Origin: Galerina marginata
Lineage: Eukaryota > Basidiomycota > Agaricomycetes > Agaricales > Galerinaceae
NCBI GenBank assembly: GCA_023014335.1
Contig: JAECYW010000009.1
Coordinates: 1,302,001 to 1,366,000 of the forward strand
Reading direction: 5' to 3'
DNA: 64,000 nucleotides
In this document: positions 11,997 to 23,751 of the stretch, piece after piece
Layout: each line of letters starts with the position of its first letter
Position numbering within the stretch: the first letter of the stretch is position 1
The notes under the pieces: generated by a model
Seen by the model: the letters and a program-made list of their open reading frames with translations, nothing else
What the model was told of the DNA's origin: nothing
Databases searched by the model: none
Translations under genes and position numbers: made by a program

Positions 11997-13622
11997 ATGC
12001 CAGGCCTTGTGACGCCTGAAACCCCACACTATGTTCCTGCATCACCTACTAACGCTGAGTGTGAGTAGTCTTGCATACCTTGACCTGCCCCGTTGACCTG
12101 ACCTGACCCGCCTTCTACATATAGTGGACTACGCCGACTTGCCAATCATAGATTTGGCCGCCTATCGATCATCCAATGAGCATTCAGTTCTCGCTCAGCA
12201 AGCCCGTGATGCGATGACAACCCATGGATTCTTCTACGTTGTAAATCACGGTTATACACCAGAGCAGGTTAGCATGGGACAACGATTGAGGATGTTTTTC
12301 TCAATCACTACCTGCGCAGACGGAACGAATATTTGATATTGCGGATATCCCCTTTGCACGGGTCAGCGACGAGGAAAAGAGGACCTATGTTGGGAAAATG
12401 AAGGAAACTGGATCGTACCAGGGGTATAAACCCCGACAATACTGGGTAGGCTAACCTCATTATTTTTGGTTATCCTTGTCGCTTATTCAAGAAGCACATT
12501 GATGGAGGCGTGCGCGACCAATTAGAACATTATAATAGTATGTGTCCTTTTTTATTCTACTTGTTTAAGTCCTCACACCCGTCCAAGTCAATCGAGATGT
12601 CACCAAACGGCAACACCCAGAAATCCTACGCCCTTTTCTCCCTGAAATTGAGTACTTCGCTCGATACAACCACGAACAAGTCTTACATCCGATTTTAAGG
12701 TAGGTGCTTCGTTATCCACGAGAAATAGAATACTGATTTATTGTGGACATGGAGGCTACTGGCTATGGGTATGGAGCTTCCGAAGGAAACCTTTGTGAAT
12801 ATGCACGGCTATTCAAATGTTGGTGAAACTTACGGTTAGTGGTTCTTTATTGTTCGTAGACTAGAACTGAAAATTATTGGCCAGTACGCTTTATGAAATA
12901 GTGAGTCAAGTTGCAGGATCACGGAGGTATTCAATCTCTTAATAAGGAACAAGTTATCCCAGGTCGAAGGAAGAAGAAACCAAAACCAAAAATGTATGGC
13001 TGAAAGGACACACTGGTAATTCCCTCCTCCTTTCTTTTTGTTCAGTGAAGACGGTTTACGATTACGACAAGACTTTGGGACGATTACCATCCTGTACAGT
13101 CAGCCAGTTGCTGCCCTCCAGATTTTGAGGAAGGAGGGTTCCTGGAAATGGGTGAAGCACATTGAAAATGCTCTCGTAGGACCCGTCCGCTCTGCGACCT
13201 GCATTCCGGGCTTATAGTATTTTATGCAGGTCATCAATGCAGGCGATGCTCTAGAATTTCTGTCTGGAGGCTTTTATCGTGCTACAATTCATCGGTTGGT
13301 GGTCCCCTTTGCGTGTTCATAAATCGTAATTGACCACGCAAACAGTGTTGTCCAACCTCCTGCAGACCAACAAACCTACACCCGTCTAGGGGTATTTTAC
13401 TTTTGCATGACCGATGACGACGTCAAATTAGCTCCCCTGCTAGAAAGCCCAGTCCTCCAGCAGATCGGTGTTTCAAGATCATTTGATGGTGCCGAACCTC
13501 CTACCATGGAAGCGTGGAGAAAGGGAAGGACGGCTGCATACGGCCAAACGGACTTGAAGCCGACAGAGAAAGGCGTCGAAGAAGAAATCATAAACGGGGT
13601 CGTGGTCAAGCACTACAATTGA
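11997..13622 (+). CDS. 2OG-Fe(II) oxygenase, isopenicillin-N-synthase type, copy 1
   Basis: A cytosolic non-heme iron dioxygenase of the DIOX_N/2OG-FeII_Oxy family. After the start MPGLVTPETPHYV comes an intron and then DLPIIDLAAYR, typical of DIOX_N, followed by THGFFYVVNHGY. The iron ligands are in KGHTDFGTITIL (H-x-D), which is rebuilt by splicing an Asp codon, and in YRATIHRVVQP (distal His). The Arg of RLGVFYF is the expected 2-oxoglutarate anchor. About ten short introns are present and the protein is about 345 residues. The start is an in-frame ATG matching the start of the neighbouring copy. It could be a metabolite oxygenase; no biosynthetic partner genes are nearby. Confidence 0.85.
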
Positions 13623-14027
13623 GTGAGTTTTCTCCACTGGCCTTTGGTGTATAGGCAGCAATTTCAGTGTAAATATGACTCTAGATTGATCTACAGAGTT
13701 ATGCCAGTCAGCATGTAAAAAATGCAAAGAAAATTGGTGTTATACCACGACTTTCTTCGCTCAAGCAGTTCGAGGTACGGGTTAATGGTATCAGTAGTAA
13801 CTTGGGGTATTTCTCCACTCTGCCATTGCGGTTCTTCGATCCACCAGATTTTCGTTCCAGGACTTCTCGCTCATTTTATTTTTGAAACTTACGATGCCAT
13901 CATCTTCTCATGTCTACTCGGATGGTCATTGGTTGCACCTGACCGCAGGGAAATAGCTGTCGCTTACCTGTCTTGCTTTCTTTCCCAGTGGAACTATCTT
14001 GCTCAACTTTACATACTCTTAACCACA
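13623..14027. other. Spacer between the two oxygenase genes; duplicated promoter
   Basis: The last 100 bp before the second start (TTTCCCAGTGGAACTA, then a pyrimidine-rich stretch) closely matches the stretch before the first start near 11950. The tandem duplication therefore included the promoter. Confidence 0.55.
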
Positions 14028-15668
14028 ATGGTAGGCCTTATCGCTCCCGAACTCCCCCATTATGTTCCTCCTCCGCCCACCAAGGCTGACCGTGTGTAGT
14101 CTGCAAACGACTATAAGATTCTTTCGACTGACCCGCCCTTTATCTTTAGTGGACTACGTCGACTTGCCAGTCATAGATTTGGCTGCGTACAGGTCCGCAG
14201 ATAGACCCGGTCTTTTAACTCTCGCACAGCAGGCTCGCGATGCAATGAAAACCCACGGATTTTTGTACGTCATAAATCATGGTTACACAACCGAGCAAGT
14301 GGGTGCGAGTTTGCGGAGGGTCGAAAAGAATTTTCTAAAATAATATTTGGGCAGACAGAGAGGATATTCGATATCGCCGATATTCCCTTCTCACAGGTCG
14401 GCGATGACGAGAAGAGGGCTTATGCCGGGAGAGTCGAAGAAACTGGGTCGTTTCAAGGGTACAAACCCCGGCAATACTGGGTAGGCAACATAGTTGTCTT
14501 TAATTGAAAATCGTGGCTCATATAAGAAGCACATCGACGGAGGCGTCCGCGACCAGATAGAACACTATGTTAGTATGTCGCGATCTTTTTGTTAAGCTTG
14601 CTTGTACCTGAAACTTATTTCCATCCTAGTCAACCGCGACGTCACCAAAAGGCAGCATCCAGAAGCCTTGCGTCGCTTTCTTCCCGAAATCGAGGGTTTT
14701 GCTCGACACAGCCATGAAGAAGTGTTGTACCCGATTTTAAGGCAGGTGCATCGTCATTGAACACATGAATATCTTCTCACGAAAATGAAGATTACTTGCT
14801 CTCGGGATGGAGCTACCGGAAGAAACCTTCGTAAATATGCATGGATTTTCGAGTGTTGGCGAGACTTACGGTGGGTAAATATCTATTATGGCCTTGTAGG
14901 ACCAAAATTGAAATCCATGGACCAGTCCGGTTCATGAAGTAGTAAGTCAACGAGGTGGTGCACTGAGCCGCTTCATATTTGTTAACTGTGTGGGTCAAGC
15001 TACCCTAGGTCGAAAGAAGAGGAAGTCAAGACTAAAAATGTATGGCTGAAAGGACATACAGGTAACCCTCGCCGTCTCTTGGTGAAAAACAGCTAACAGT
15101 GGCACCCAGATACGGGATCAATTACCATTCTTTACAGTCAACCAGTCTCAGCTCTCCAGATCCTAACAAAGGACAGTACCTGGAAATGGGTCAGGCACAT
15201 TGAGAATAGCCTGGTAGGACCTGTTGATGTTCTGGCTGCCGAGCTCACTCAACGGATATTTATTGCAGGTTATAAACGTTGGTGATGCTCTTGCGTTTCT
15301 TTCTGGGGGCTTCTACCGCGCCACAATCCATCGGTTGGACTGGTCCTTTTACTTCTTTGCAGATCGTGATTTGACCGGTATCGATTAGTGTTGTGCAACC
15401 TCCTCCAGACCAGCAAAACCATGCTCGTCTCGGGGTATTTTACTTTTGTATGACCGACGACAATGTCAAACTAGCACCACTCCTGGAAAGCCCCGTGCTC
15501 CGGCGCGACGGCGTTTCAGTGAATTTTGACGGTGCTGAGCCTCCTACAATGGAGGCATGGCGAAAGGCAAGATCGGATGGTCGAACTGACTTGAAACCTA
15601 AAGAGAAGAGCGTTGAAGAAGAGCTTATATACGGGATTGTGGTCAAGCACTACTCTATAACTGAGTGA
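14028..15668 (+). CDS. 2OG-Fe(II) oxygenase, isopenicillin-N-synthase type, copy 2
   Basis: Tandem paralogue of the gene just upstream with the same exon layout. The start is MVGLIAPELPHYVPPPP. DLPVIDLAAYR and THGFLYVINHGY mark the DIOX_N part, KGHTDTGSITIL carries the H-x-D iron ligands, and YRATIHRVVQP the distal His. The final exon ends KHYSITE. Compared with copy 1, Phe after the iron-binding Asp is Thr and several nearby residues differ, while exon borders are kept. No stop or frameshift was seen, so both copies look active, perhaps with different substrates. Confidence 0.85.
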
Positions 15669-15883
15669 TGCGTTCAAGTCTTCAAAGGAGTCATCATGAT
15701 CTGTGTACATATAACTCTCGATTTATCTACAGAGAAGTATACCAAAGAACCAAAGGGGATGCAAAAACAACAATGCAAATGTGAAAGTCCCTGTTTGAAA
15801 ATATAGCAAGAATTGAGATGAAGACAGGTACTACAATAGTGATACAACGCAGGATGGACGAGACGAAACAAGGGCAACATGCA

Positions 15884-17951
15884 TCACCATGGAATATAGT
15901 GTTTTAGCCTATCGATGACCTCCCGCAATTCTTGCGTTTCTCCCATGAACAGACTTTTCTTCCCAACATGCACATTGCCTTGGAAAGGCAGACCCGAGAG
16001 CACAACTTCTCCAGACTTTCGGCCAGGACCATGCAGAGGGAGGCCGTCAACTTCTACAGTGACAGCTGCGACGCCTGAGATCCCAGCGGTCGCTCCTTCA
16101 GATCCGAAGATGACCTGGCCAACGTGTCAGCAAGGGCAGAATGAAGGTGGACTGAGCGACATACCTTGCCGACAAAATTACTGAACTGCTTCTGCCTGCC
16201 AGGCAACACTTCCACAGGAACGTCGACTACTTTCGCAGAAATCTCATACGAAGTTCCGTCGCCTTCTTCAGGCTCCACTGGGACGCTAACCGAAACTAAC
16301 CAGTCGTCCGGACGGATGTGCCCAAATGCGTGTTCTGGTAGCGGGTCGGGTAGAGGAACTTCAGGCGGAAGGTCGGAACTGTTGCGCCCCTTATGCAACA
16401 TCGACGATGGCAATTCGCCATCGAAAATTATGACATCAGGGAAGACGCGAAATATGTCTAGTCCAACGTTTATCCCGGAAGGGAGCACAACCCGTCCTTC
16501 TACGGTTCCGCTGGCGAGGAACATAGTACCAGTGGGTCTGATCTTCATATCACGAATGGTAACATCGCGGAGTAATTGTGGACGAGGATTCGGGGCGGGA
16601 AACTCGGCCTCGACCTCAAGGCCTTCTATGAGAGGAGAAGAAATCAGGACAGTATTCGGTTCCCCGGATAAGTACCGAGAAACAAAACGTGATAGGACAG
16701 AAAATGATGACGTTGAAATGGGAAGAACGTCGCCGGACATGGAGAGCGTGATGTTGGGATTCGTGAGACTGAATGGTGCGGTTGACACGGTCGCGAGAGA
16801 AATGGTGGTCTTGTCACAGATGGAGATGATAAAAGGCAAAGACGGCACTGAGAAATGGACATGAGGCGGAGCGGGATTGAGGACGGTGGCCGTCGCGTGC
16901 AGGTTGAGTTTGTGTGACTCTGAAGAGACATTGAATGACTTTAGGGTGACAAATTGGGATAAGGCTGGCATTGGTACATTGCGACCTGGATGAGGGAATC
17001 CTGGTATCGAGGGCACTATATTTCTCTCCTTAGTTCTGTTCTGGAGTGAAAAAAATAAATTGAGGACTTACTCTTCATGCGTATGTCAGTCCGGATGTTG
17101 GACAGTTTAGCACGAAAATTACTCCGCCAGTTGTCCACGTCGAGAGAGCCACCGCGAATAAAGGCCTGTCCGACGTCAGCTTGCACAGATAGTGCCCCTA
17201 ACTTCCAAGACTCCTTCAAGAATTGGAGTAATAGTGTGTTATTGGCGGATAGTTGTACCCGAACAGGTGTGGAGATTGAGGTCAACCAAGATACGTCATT
17301 TGGAGGGTCAACGGACAAGGGAAGTTCGAGTGGGGGAATGTCGAGCGTTACAAGGACCATCGTTGGATCATATTCCGGAGTGATTTTGATGCTCGTGAGG
17401 TTGACCGTGACTCTATCCAAGGTCCGGACACCCCACCTCCCGATTGTCTTCCATATGTCTCGAAAGAGACCATCGTCGTCGTCGGAATCAACGCCAATTG
17501 CTGACCCAGCATTCACACCAACCCTTCCTCGAACATTCAGCCATAATGTTCTGTCTTCGGTCATGTTCAGAACGTCTATCTTGTCTGGACCTCGGAATAC
17601 CACGTCGTTCTTGATGACGTCGTCTGGCTTCAAATTTGAAGCTCGAGAAGCGTACGACCAGGCTAGTAGAGCGACCAGAACAAAGCCTAATATGCATATC
17701 GTTAATGAAATCAGAAATACAGCGGTTAGCTGAGATCTAAGCCCTCTATGACTGGAGTTTTGGGGTGTCACAGCATCGTCTAGGACGGAGGAGGTTGCGC
17801 CAAGCAATGGGGTTCGTTCGGTGGGTTCGTGGGCTCTCCTTTTGCCTTTGTCAATGTGAGCAGAAGGCTCTTCGGGTTGCTCTTCGGCGCTCATGCTCAA
17901 AGACCATAAGGAAGTGTTGCTGCCAGTGTTGTTCCGTCGTCGATGCATCAT
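15884..17951 (-). CDS. Tag1-like type II membrane protein (LEA/DUF3712-like repeats)
   Basis: Three exons (17951-17072, 17015-16165, 16114-15884) join in frame to 653 residues. The N-terminal ~90 residues are hydrophilic with a basic patch (KGKRRAH) and the acidic/proline run ERTPLL. One transmembrane helix follows (TAVFLISLTICILGFVLVAL), then a long luminal part of beta-rich repeats with DVTIRDMKI- and LNLHATATVL-like strands resembling LEA14/DUF3712 domains. This layout matches yeast Tag1 (Ylr173w), a vacuolar membrane protein that helps end autophagy, and related fungal proteins. The ERTPLL dileucine signal agrees with vacuolar sorting. The match is from remembered architecture, so the function is moderately sure. 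Confidence 0.7.
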
Positions 17952-18237
17952 ACTTCATGTCATTCAATGCTTTTGCCAAACAACGCCAAAATTAAATCAT
18001 AGCTTCCAGCCAAATTCCAGCCACTGGGCTCCGGGCCTCTCTGAAAGTCACAAAGGTGCGTTGAAGCTGGCAATTACATTAAGTACATGTTAAATTACAT
18101 ATGAATTTCTTCGGACAGAATCATACCGAAATTTGCTCATCCTACCTCTACAATATCTCGAGTATTTACATCGTTGGTACATCGTCCAAACATCGTCACG
18201 AAATTAATCGCAAAAATTGAGATAGCGAGGAAATCTA

Positions 18238-19860
18238 TTACTCGATACTACGATACTGGGCCCACTCGAATTGAAGGACCCCGGACTTCCCACTACCGCA
18301 TTTATATTCCTGGACAGTGCCTTTGTCAACCCACCTCACCAACAGTCCAGTCAACTCTTCTAAGAAATCCATGTCGTAAGGACAGCATGTCTGTGTAAGA
18401 TCAAAAACCAAAATAGGAGATCCAGCAGCCTTTCGTGTTCTCAAGAATGGGAAGTATGGCCCAAAGGGATATTGTGAATGGTATTCGGGCACACGCATGT
18501 GAGAGACTCTTACAGTGTGAAGAACAGGGAAAAGAAGTGGAGAATCTGGGCAGTGCTGGAGTATAATTTGGAGGGTATGGTCATTTACTTCTAGCTCAGC
18601 GACAGATTGAAACGAAGGTAAAAGCGATATCCAGGGTGGGATTAGATCCGGTGAAACATTGCTGATATTTAAATGTAGCGTTTGGACGAAAGACATACAG
18701 GAGGATGTAGAAAGTTCGGTGAAGAGCGAAATTTGTAAGCCAAGCCAGCGGACTATCTTGATGTACAAAGGAGTCTCGAGTTCAGTGGCAGAATCAGAGA
18801 TATACAATTCGTGTTGATGACAAATGATCTTAAGGTAGGTCGGTGGGTAGATGCTGCAAAGATTTTGCCAATGCAGTGGGATTTGGCGGGACAAATCGTC
18901 TACTACTTTATTTGAGCTTGAAATATCCGAAGTTGGCTCTCCTGTGTGAATTTCGGCTCGTAAATGACACCCGGCTGCAGGAGATATGTTACCCAAGAAA
19001 GAATGGCAGGCATTGAGAGGGCCTGACAAGTGTAATCGATTGAGTCGAGGCAAGGATATGTGAGGGATATCGTGGATTGCTGAAGTTTCTGAGATATTGG
19101 GGAGGAACTGAGATTTTCGTACAACCAGTTCCTCCAACAGGCTTGTCATACGCAGTACATCAAACATCTCGGGGACTGTAAGGGGCGATGAGAGGGTCAT
19201 GATGCGTAAATTTGATAGCCAAGAGGCGCGGGGGTTGAACCTAATACTCGCAACTGCAAATTCCTGAAGACGAGGCGCATTGTTGGAAAAAAGAGGGATG
19301 AATGGTTGGGTGGTACTTTGAGGGATGAACCGTGGTGAGATGCTAACGACCTGGAGATGAGGAGCATCACGATATAAAAATTTCCAGGAATCTATCGTTC
19401 CTTGAGTAAACATCGTGAACTGGGGCTGATGTAGTTCCAATCTTTGTACTCTTGCCCAATCCCGGTCCATGAGTGAGAAAAAGAAACCACTGCTTGAGAC
19501 CCGTCCAGAAATCCAAAGCAAAGAGTTTCCGGTCCGCGAGTAAACCTCGTTGCGCCAATTTTCCCGTTGAGAGCCTTCAAGAGCATTAAGATCGATCAGC
19601 CTGCCCCACAAAGACGATGACCCTAAGATCACCTCTCGCCACCGACGAGAGACTTGAGATGTTCGGCGGGCTATCTGTAAGCGGTCATACTGAGCGTCGT
19701 TAGCAGGTCGGATTTCGGTGTTCACCATGAATATCAACCAAAGAAGATCATCATGGAGCATAGAAATTGGTGGGGCTGCTTCCGCCTCGAATACGCTGAG
19801 CTCAGATTTGCCTCGACCTGCCTTATGAAACGTCAAATCGAAAATATTGGTAGAGTTCAT
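18238..19860 (-). CDS. F-box/LRR-like protein, single exon
   Basis: 540 residues from a single ATG (MNSTNIFDLTF). The F-box lies at about residues 33-110: SMLHDDLLWLIFMVNTEI, SQVSRRWREVILGSSSLWG. It is followed by WGRLIDL, which this window's other F-box genes share (35058 and 37503). The remaining 400 residues are leucine-rich with no clear enzymatic motif. Such proteins act as substrate receptors of SCF ubiquitin ligases, and the family is expanded in Agaricomycetes. No introns or breaks are seen. Confidence 0.8.
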   Translation of the reverse strand: MNSTNIFDLTFHKAGRGKSELSVFEAEAAPPISMLHDDLLWLIFMVNTEIRPANDAQYDRLQIARRTSQVSRRWREVILGSSSLWGRLIDLNALEGSQRENWRNEVYSRTGNSLLWISGRVSSSGFFFSLMDRDWARVQRLELHQPQFTMFTQGTIDSWKFLYRDAPHLQVVSISPRFIPQSTTQPFIPLFSNNAPRLQEFAVASIRFNPRASWLSNLRIMTLSSPLTVPEMFDVLRMTSLLEELVVRKSQFLPNISETSAIHDIPHISLPRLNRLHLSGPLNACHSFLGNISPAAGCHLRAEIHTGEPTSDISSSNKVVDDLSRQIPLHWQNLCSIYPPTYLKIICHQHELYISDSATELETPLYIKIVRWLGLQISLFTELSTSSCMSFVQTLHLNISNVSPDLIPPWISLLPSFQSVAELEVNDHTLQIILQHCPDSPLLFPVLHTVRVSHMRVPEYHSQYPFGPYFPFLRTRKAAGSPILVFDLTQTCCPYDMDFLEELTGLLVRWVDKGTVQEYKCGSGKSGVLQFEWAQYRSIE

Positions 19861-20566
19861 GTATTCACAGTTACCATTTCAGTCTTGAATTGCTGAAGCA
19901 AATTGCACAGAGACGATTGATCGAAGAACTAAAATTCTGAACGCTCGATGAGTAGTCTCTCGTGAGAGACTTTATAACTGATGACAATCGATCTGTATAG
20001 ATACTCGACGAGTCGATGTTGGCGAGCGTTGGAGGGAAGGATGGACGAGTTATAAGTAACTGGGGTCCAGCGTTGTCCCGAGGCTACAGAGCCACGCTAT
20101 TTGGAGGGACCAAACAATATGCCGTTGAAACTTGAAACTCAACTTCAACATCCATTGTCATCCAAATCGAAATCAGTACTAAGTTCCATGCAAGCTCATG
20201 CATCGAGCACCGTGGTTCGAAGAAAACTGGCCACTTACAAATTATTAGTCCTCGGATCATGTGGAATCAATGTGGAATTATTTAGTTTGACTGCAGAATA
20301 CTATGGAGGTAGAGGTCCAAGTTGTGTATCTGTCAGTGTCATGCTGAGTAGACAGAAGGCTCATTCTATTCCTCTCAAAGGAAAAAGAAGGAAAGTTCAG
20401 AAAAGAACTGAGAGGTAAAATCAATAATGCGTGTCATTTTAGATTCCGAGAACCATATCCCACATCTCCAGAGTCCAAAAAGGAAAAGTTAATCACAGGC
20501 AGCGCTGATCCTCATACCTTAGTTCGTTTGCATAATTTATGGTAGGGCTTGGTTGCTTTGTCTCCA

Positions 20567-22892
20567 TCACAGCTTCGAAGGCGCAACCTTGGCCTTTAAA
20601 GCAGAGTCGACGATTTCTCCCATCGCAATAACAGCCTCCTCCTCCAACGTCCTCCCTACCACCTGAATGGAAATCGGGGCGTCCTTAAATGTCGCAGGGT
20701 CGTCTATAAAACAGCATTCTGTCAGAGGATCTGAAGAGTAAATGGATATGTCGCGGCGTACACAATTCGTAATTGGTCTTATCCAGGTCCGAGAAGAATG
20801 CATGAGCAGGCTTTTTGGCATCCAGAGTTGGATCTACGGATAGGCCCGTCGGAAGGACCAGAGCAGAGTAGTCAAGTGCATTCCAGATCATGGTGTAATT
20901 GGCGGTCCTGGTTGTAAGTGTAAGTTTTAGTTTTGAAGGCTCGGAAGGCAAAGAAAGAACACATTTACTTATTTAAGCCATGAGGAGGGGCAACATATGG
21001 CGCACAAGGGGAGATGATGGCATCGACAGGCCTTCCTGTGCCTGTTAAAGTAGCCGTCGCATTCCAGTTATCCAGGTATGCCTGGCGAAGGTCGCGCCTC
21101 TCCTTTTGCACCTGCCATAACTGATAGGCAGTAGCACCTTCGGATAAGGACCTGAAAGTCGGCACGTCGTCCGTCATGAGGTCTGGATTATCTACCGCGA
21201 GCCCCATGGTTGCGATGATAGGTTCTCCAGAGGGTGAGGTCGTTACACGATAGTCCTCCGCCGCTCCTGCAGCCCAAATTGCGGCCTTTTTACGATTTAA
21301 AACATAATACATAGTGATATTAATTAAAAGGCACTTACGACAATTTTATAAATTTCCATATGCTTGAAGGGCTTCCAATCGATAACTAATAACCACCTTG
21401 AATCATCCACATGCTGTACAAAGGTATATCACTCTTACCCTGGTGTCCAGCGTCGAGCAACGACTGCTTGGTCTGCTCCAAACCGCGAATAACGGGAGGG
21501 TGCGGGACAATAAATTCGTCATGCCATAAAATCGCAAAACACAATGGCTTTCCCTGTCCATGGTCAGCGAGGCGATATTCGTCCTCGTTCCAAGGCTTCC
21601 GCACAGCCAACGGGTCTAGGAGCCAAGGACTTTGACCTGCTATACTCTTTATAAAGCTCTTTACAGCATCTAAGCTGTTGGTGAGGGGACCAAGAACAGA
21701 TGGGACGGAGTCCTGGCCTTCCATGGAATTGACGCAGCCTGCATAAGGCACTCGTCCGTAAGATGGACGAAGACCGTAAAGGCCATTGAAGGCAGCGGGT
21801 ATGCGGATGGATCTGCTCAAATAAATCAGTCATACATCAGAAGCATGCTTTCCGGAGGATAGTACCCTCCAATATCAGACCCTACACCTATACACAGTTC
21901 TCCAGGTAAGCAAGGGTCTGGAAAAAGATTATGACAAACGGTACCTATGGGACTACCCTTGAGAGCTGCAAAGATAAGAATGAATAACCAAAAGTAGCAT
22001 GAAGCAGATTAATCTCGAACCAACAAGGGCACCTTCACCGCCAGAAGACCCGCCGGAAGTGAGTGACCGGTTATAAGGATTAGCTGTCCGCCCAAAGACA
22101 TGGTTGAATGTTTCCGGCCACTTTAAAATTAAAGCTTAGTGAAGAAGGAAGAAGTAAAAACTATAGATTCATACATACCATGAGCGTTTGCGGAACATTA
22201 GTCTTCACATATAGAACAGCCCCACATGACTCGAGAACATCGGCGAGTACTGAATTCTTGACTGCGTATTGACCAATCCACGACACGTAGCCTTTGAGAA
22301 TTTGATATAGTCAGAATTAGATCTGACATGACCTGTGAAACCAAAAAGGCACCAATGGTCGATTCTATGCCCTTGATACTAACTTGGTCTTTCACTGAGA
22401 TGGGAAGTCCTAGAAAGCGGGTTGTAAATAATGGAGCGTTAGAGAGTATGGATGCGCTACCATGGAGAGGACCAACAACTTTTCCGGTGGTCTTGAGGTG
22501 TTCATCCAGTTCAGCGGCGCGCTTTAAGGCACGATCAATGAATACTTCAGTGAGACAGTTGACCTAAATAAACCCTCACTGTAAGAATAAATGAACCATG
22601 AAAGGGTTCTAAGACTCACAACTTGGTGCGCAATGATCGCCCGCTTCGAGAACGCAGTGGTGACCTCTACAGCTGACCAGGTCCCTTTCGCCAACTTCTC
22701 TAAAAGCACGCCGACCTCCGTGTTGGTAATTTCGACGTCTTTTTCTGTAAGCAGACCACACTGCTCTGGAAAGTCGATAACGTTGAGGGTTTCCTTAGGA
22801 GGCAGATTTGTTAAAATCCATTCTTTGGGAATCGTCGCTGCCTGCCGTTCTCTCTTCTCGGAGACCAGTTCTTTCCAGTCCTTGGTGGCCAT
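20567..22892 (-). CDS. Amidase signature enzyme (acetamidase-like)
   Basis: A many-exon gene for a cytosolic amide hydrolase of about 550 residues. It starts MATKDWKELVSEKRERQAA. The catalytic triad is visible: Lys in GLPISVKDQ, the cis-Ser in TSGGSSGGEGAL and the nucleophilic Ser in VGSDIGGSIRIPA. The C-terminal part has the usual SPCAPYVAPPHG and ISIQVVGRTLEEEAV motifs. Length and motif order fit fungal AmdS-type amidases that release ammonia from short-chain amides. About ten introns of 50-70 nt are needed. I saw no stop within the exons. The substrate is uncertain; indoleacetamide or fatty-acid amides are alternatives in this family. Confidence 0.85.
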
Positions 22893-23751
22893 GCTTCAAG
22901 AGTTCAAGTCCGAGGGTCAAGTATTTCTGGAGGTCGATGCGGGAGGGCTGGGCTGTGCAATTTAAGAACGGGATTCAAGTACTTATCAGCAATCCAGAAA
23001 CGCACTAGCATCCATGTGACCCTCTTGAAAGGAACTGGGAAACCTGGGCAGGAACTGGATGGCCGAAGTCCAATTCAGCAATATTTTTCGCGCGCGAAGG
23101 GTTATTGAAATAGACTGCAGAACTCTTCCATGTGTCCAGTTTCGACCTCTGAGGAAAGGTGATCTCGAGGACAAGATTACCTTTATCCAGACTTTAAGGA
23201 AGAGTACTCTTTTTTTCGTCGATGAGAGGAAGCTAACGAAGTTTGCAACCGGCGCTGGTCGCAGCGAGGCCAAACATCTCATGATTAGATTAGATCTGCT
23301 ATCTCGAGGCTGTGCACCAACCACCCCTTTCCATTTTCCTTTTCAACCTTGGCTTGAACACTGTAGGCATTGCTGTTTTTTTCATCTCTTTCGACGACTT
23401 CAACTGATTTTTGACTCTTCAAGCTGCCTTGATGCTTACAGAAACGTAGGTTGAACGTCAAACTCCTTGCCATAAACCCGAATGCAACCAAACACAATAG
23501 GTTGTGGCTGGTCATCTGAGGGCTTGCACCACACGCTCTTGGAGAAGATAAGGCTTTGTACTACTCTATGAACTGCGCCAGTTTGATCGGAGATGTTGGA
23601 CCATCTGCTGCACGACAACTACGTAAAATAAGCGCAGCAAGGTCGGATATATGTTCTCCTATAAATAGTTGCACCATACCAACGAACATGGATCCCGACT
23701 TATCAGCAATTTGACTGGTGTAGTCGACCCCTCTAGCTGTATCGTTTAACC
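22893..23751. other. Divergent intergenic region between amidase and arrestin-like genes
   Basis: The amidase reads leftward and the arrestin-like gene rightward, so this 860-bp stretch must hold both promoters. Open frames here are short and without coding character. Confidence 0.4.

Noticed and set aside
20101..20418. 105-residue plus-strand frame
   Set aside because: Low-complexity, no family, no supporting introns.
22986..23454. Overlapping frames on both strands near 23 kb
   Set aside because: Both are low quality, and the stretch is a divergent promoter region.
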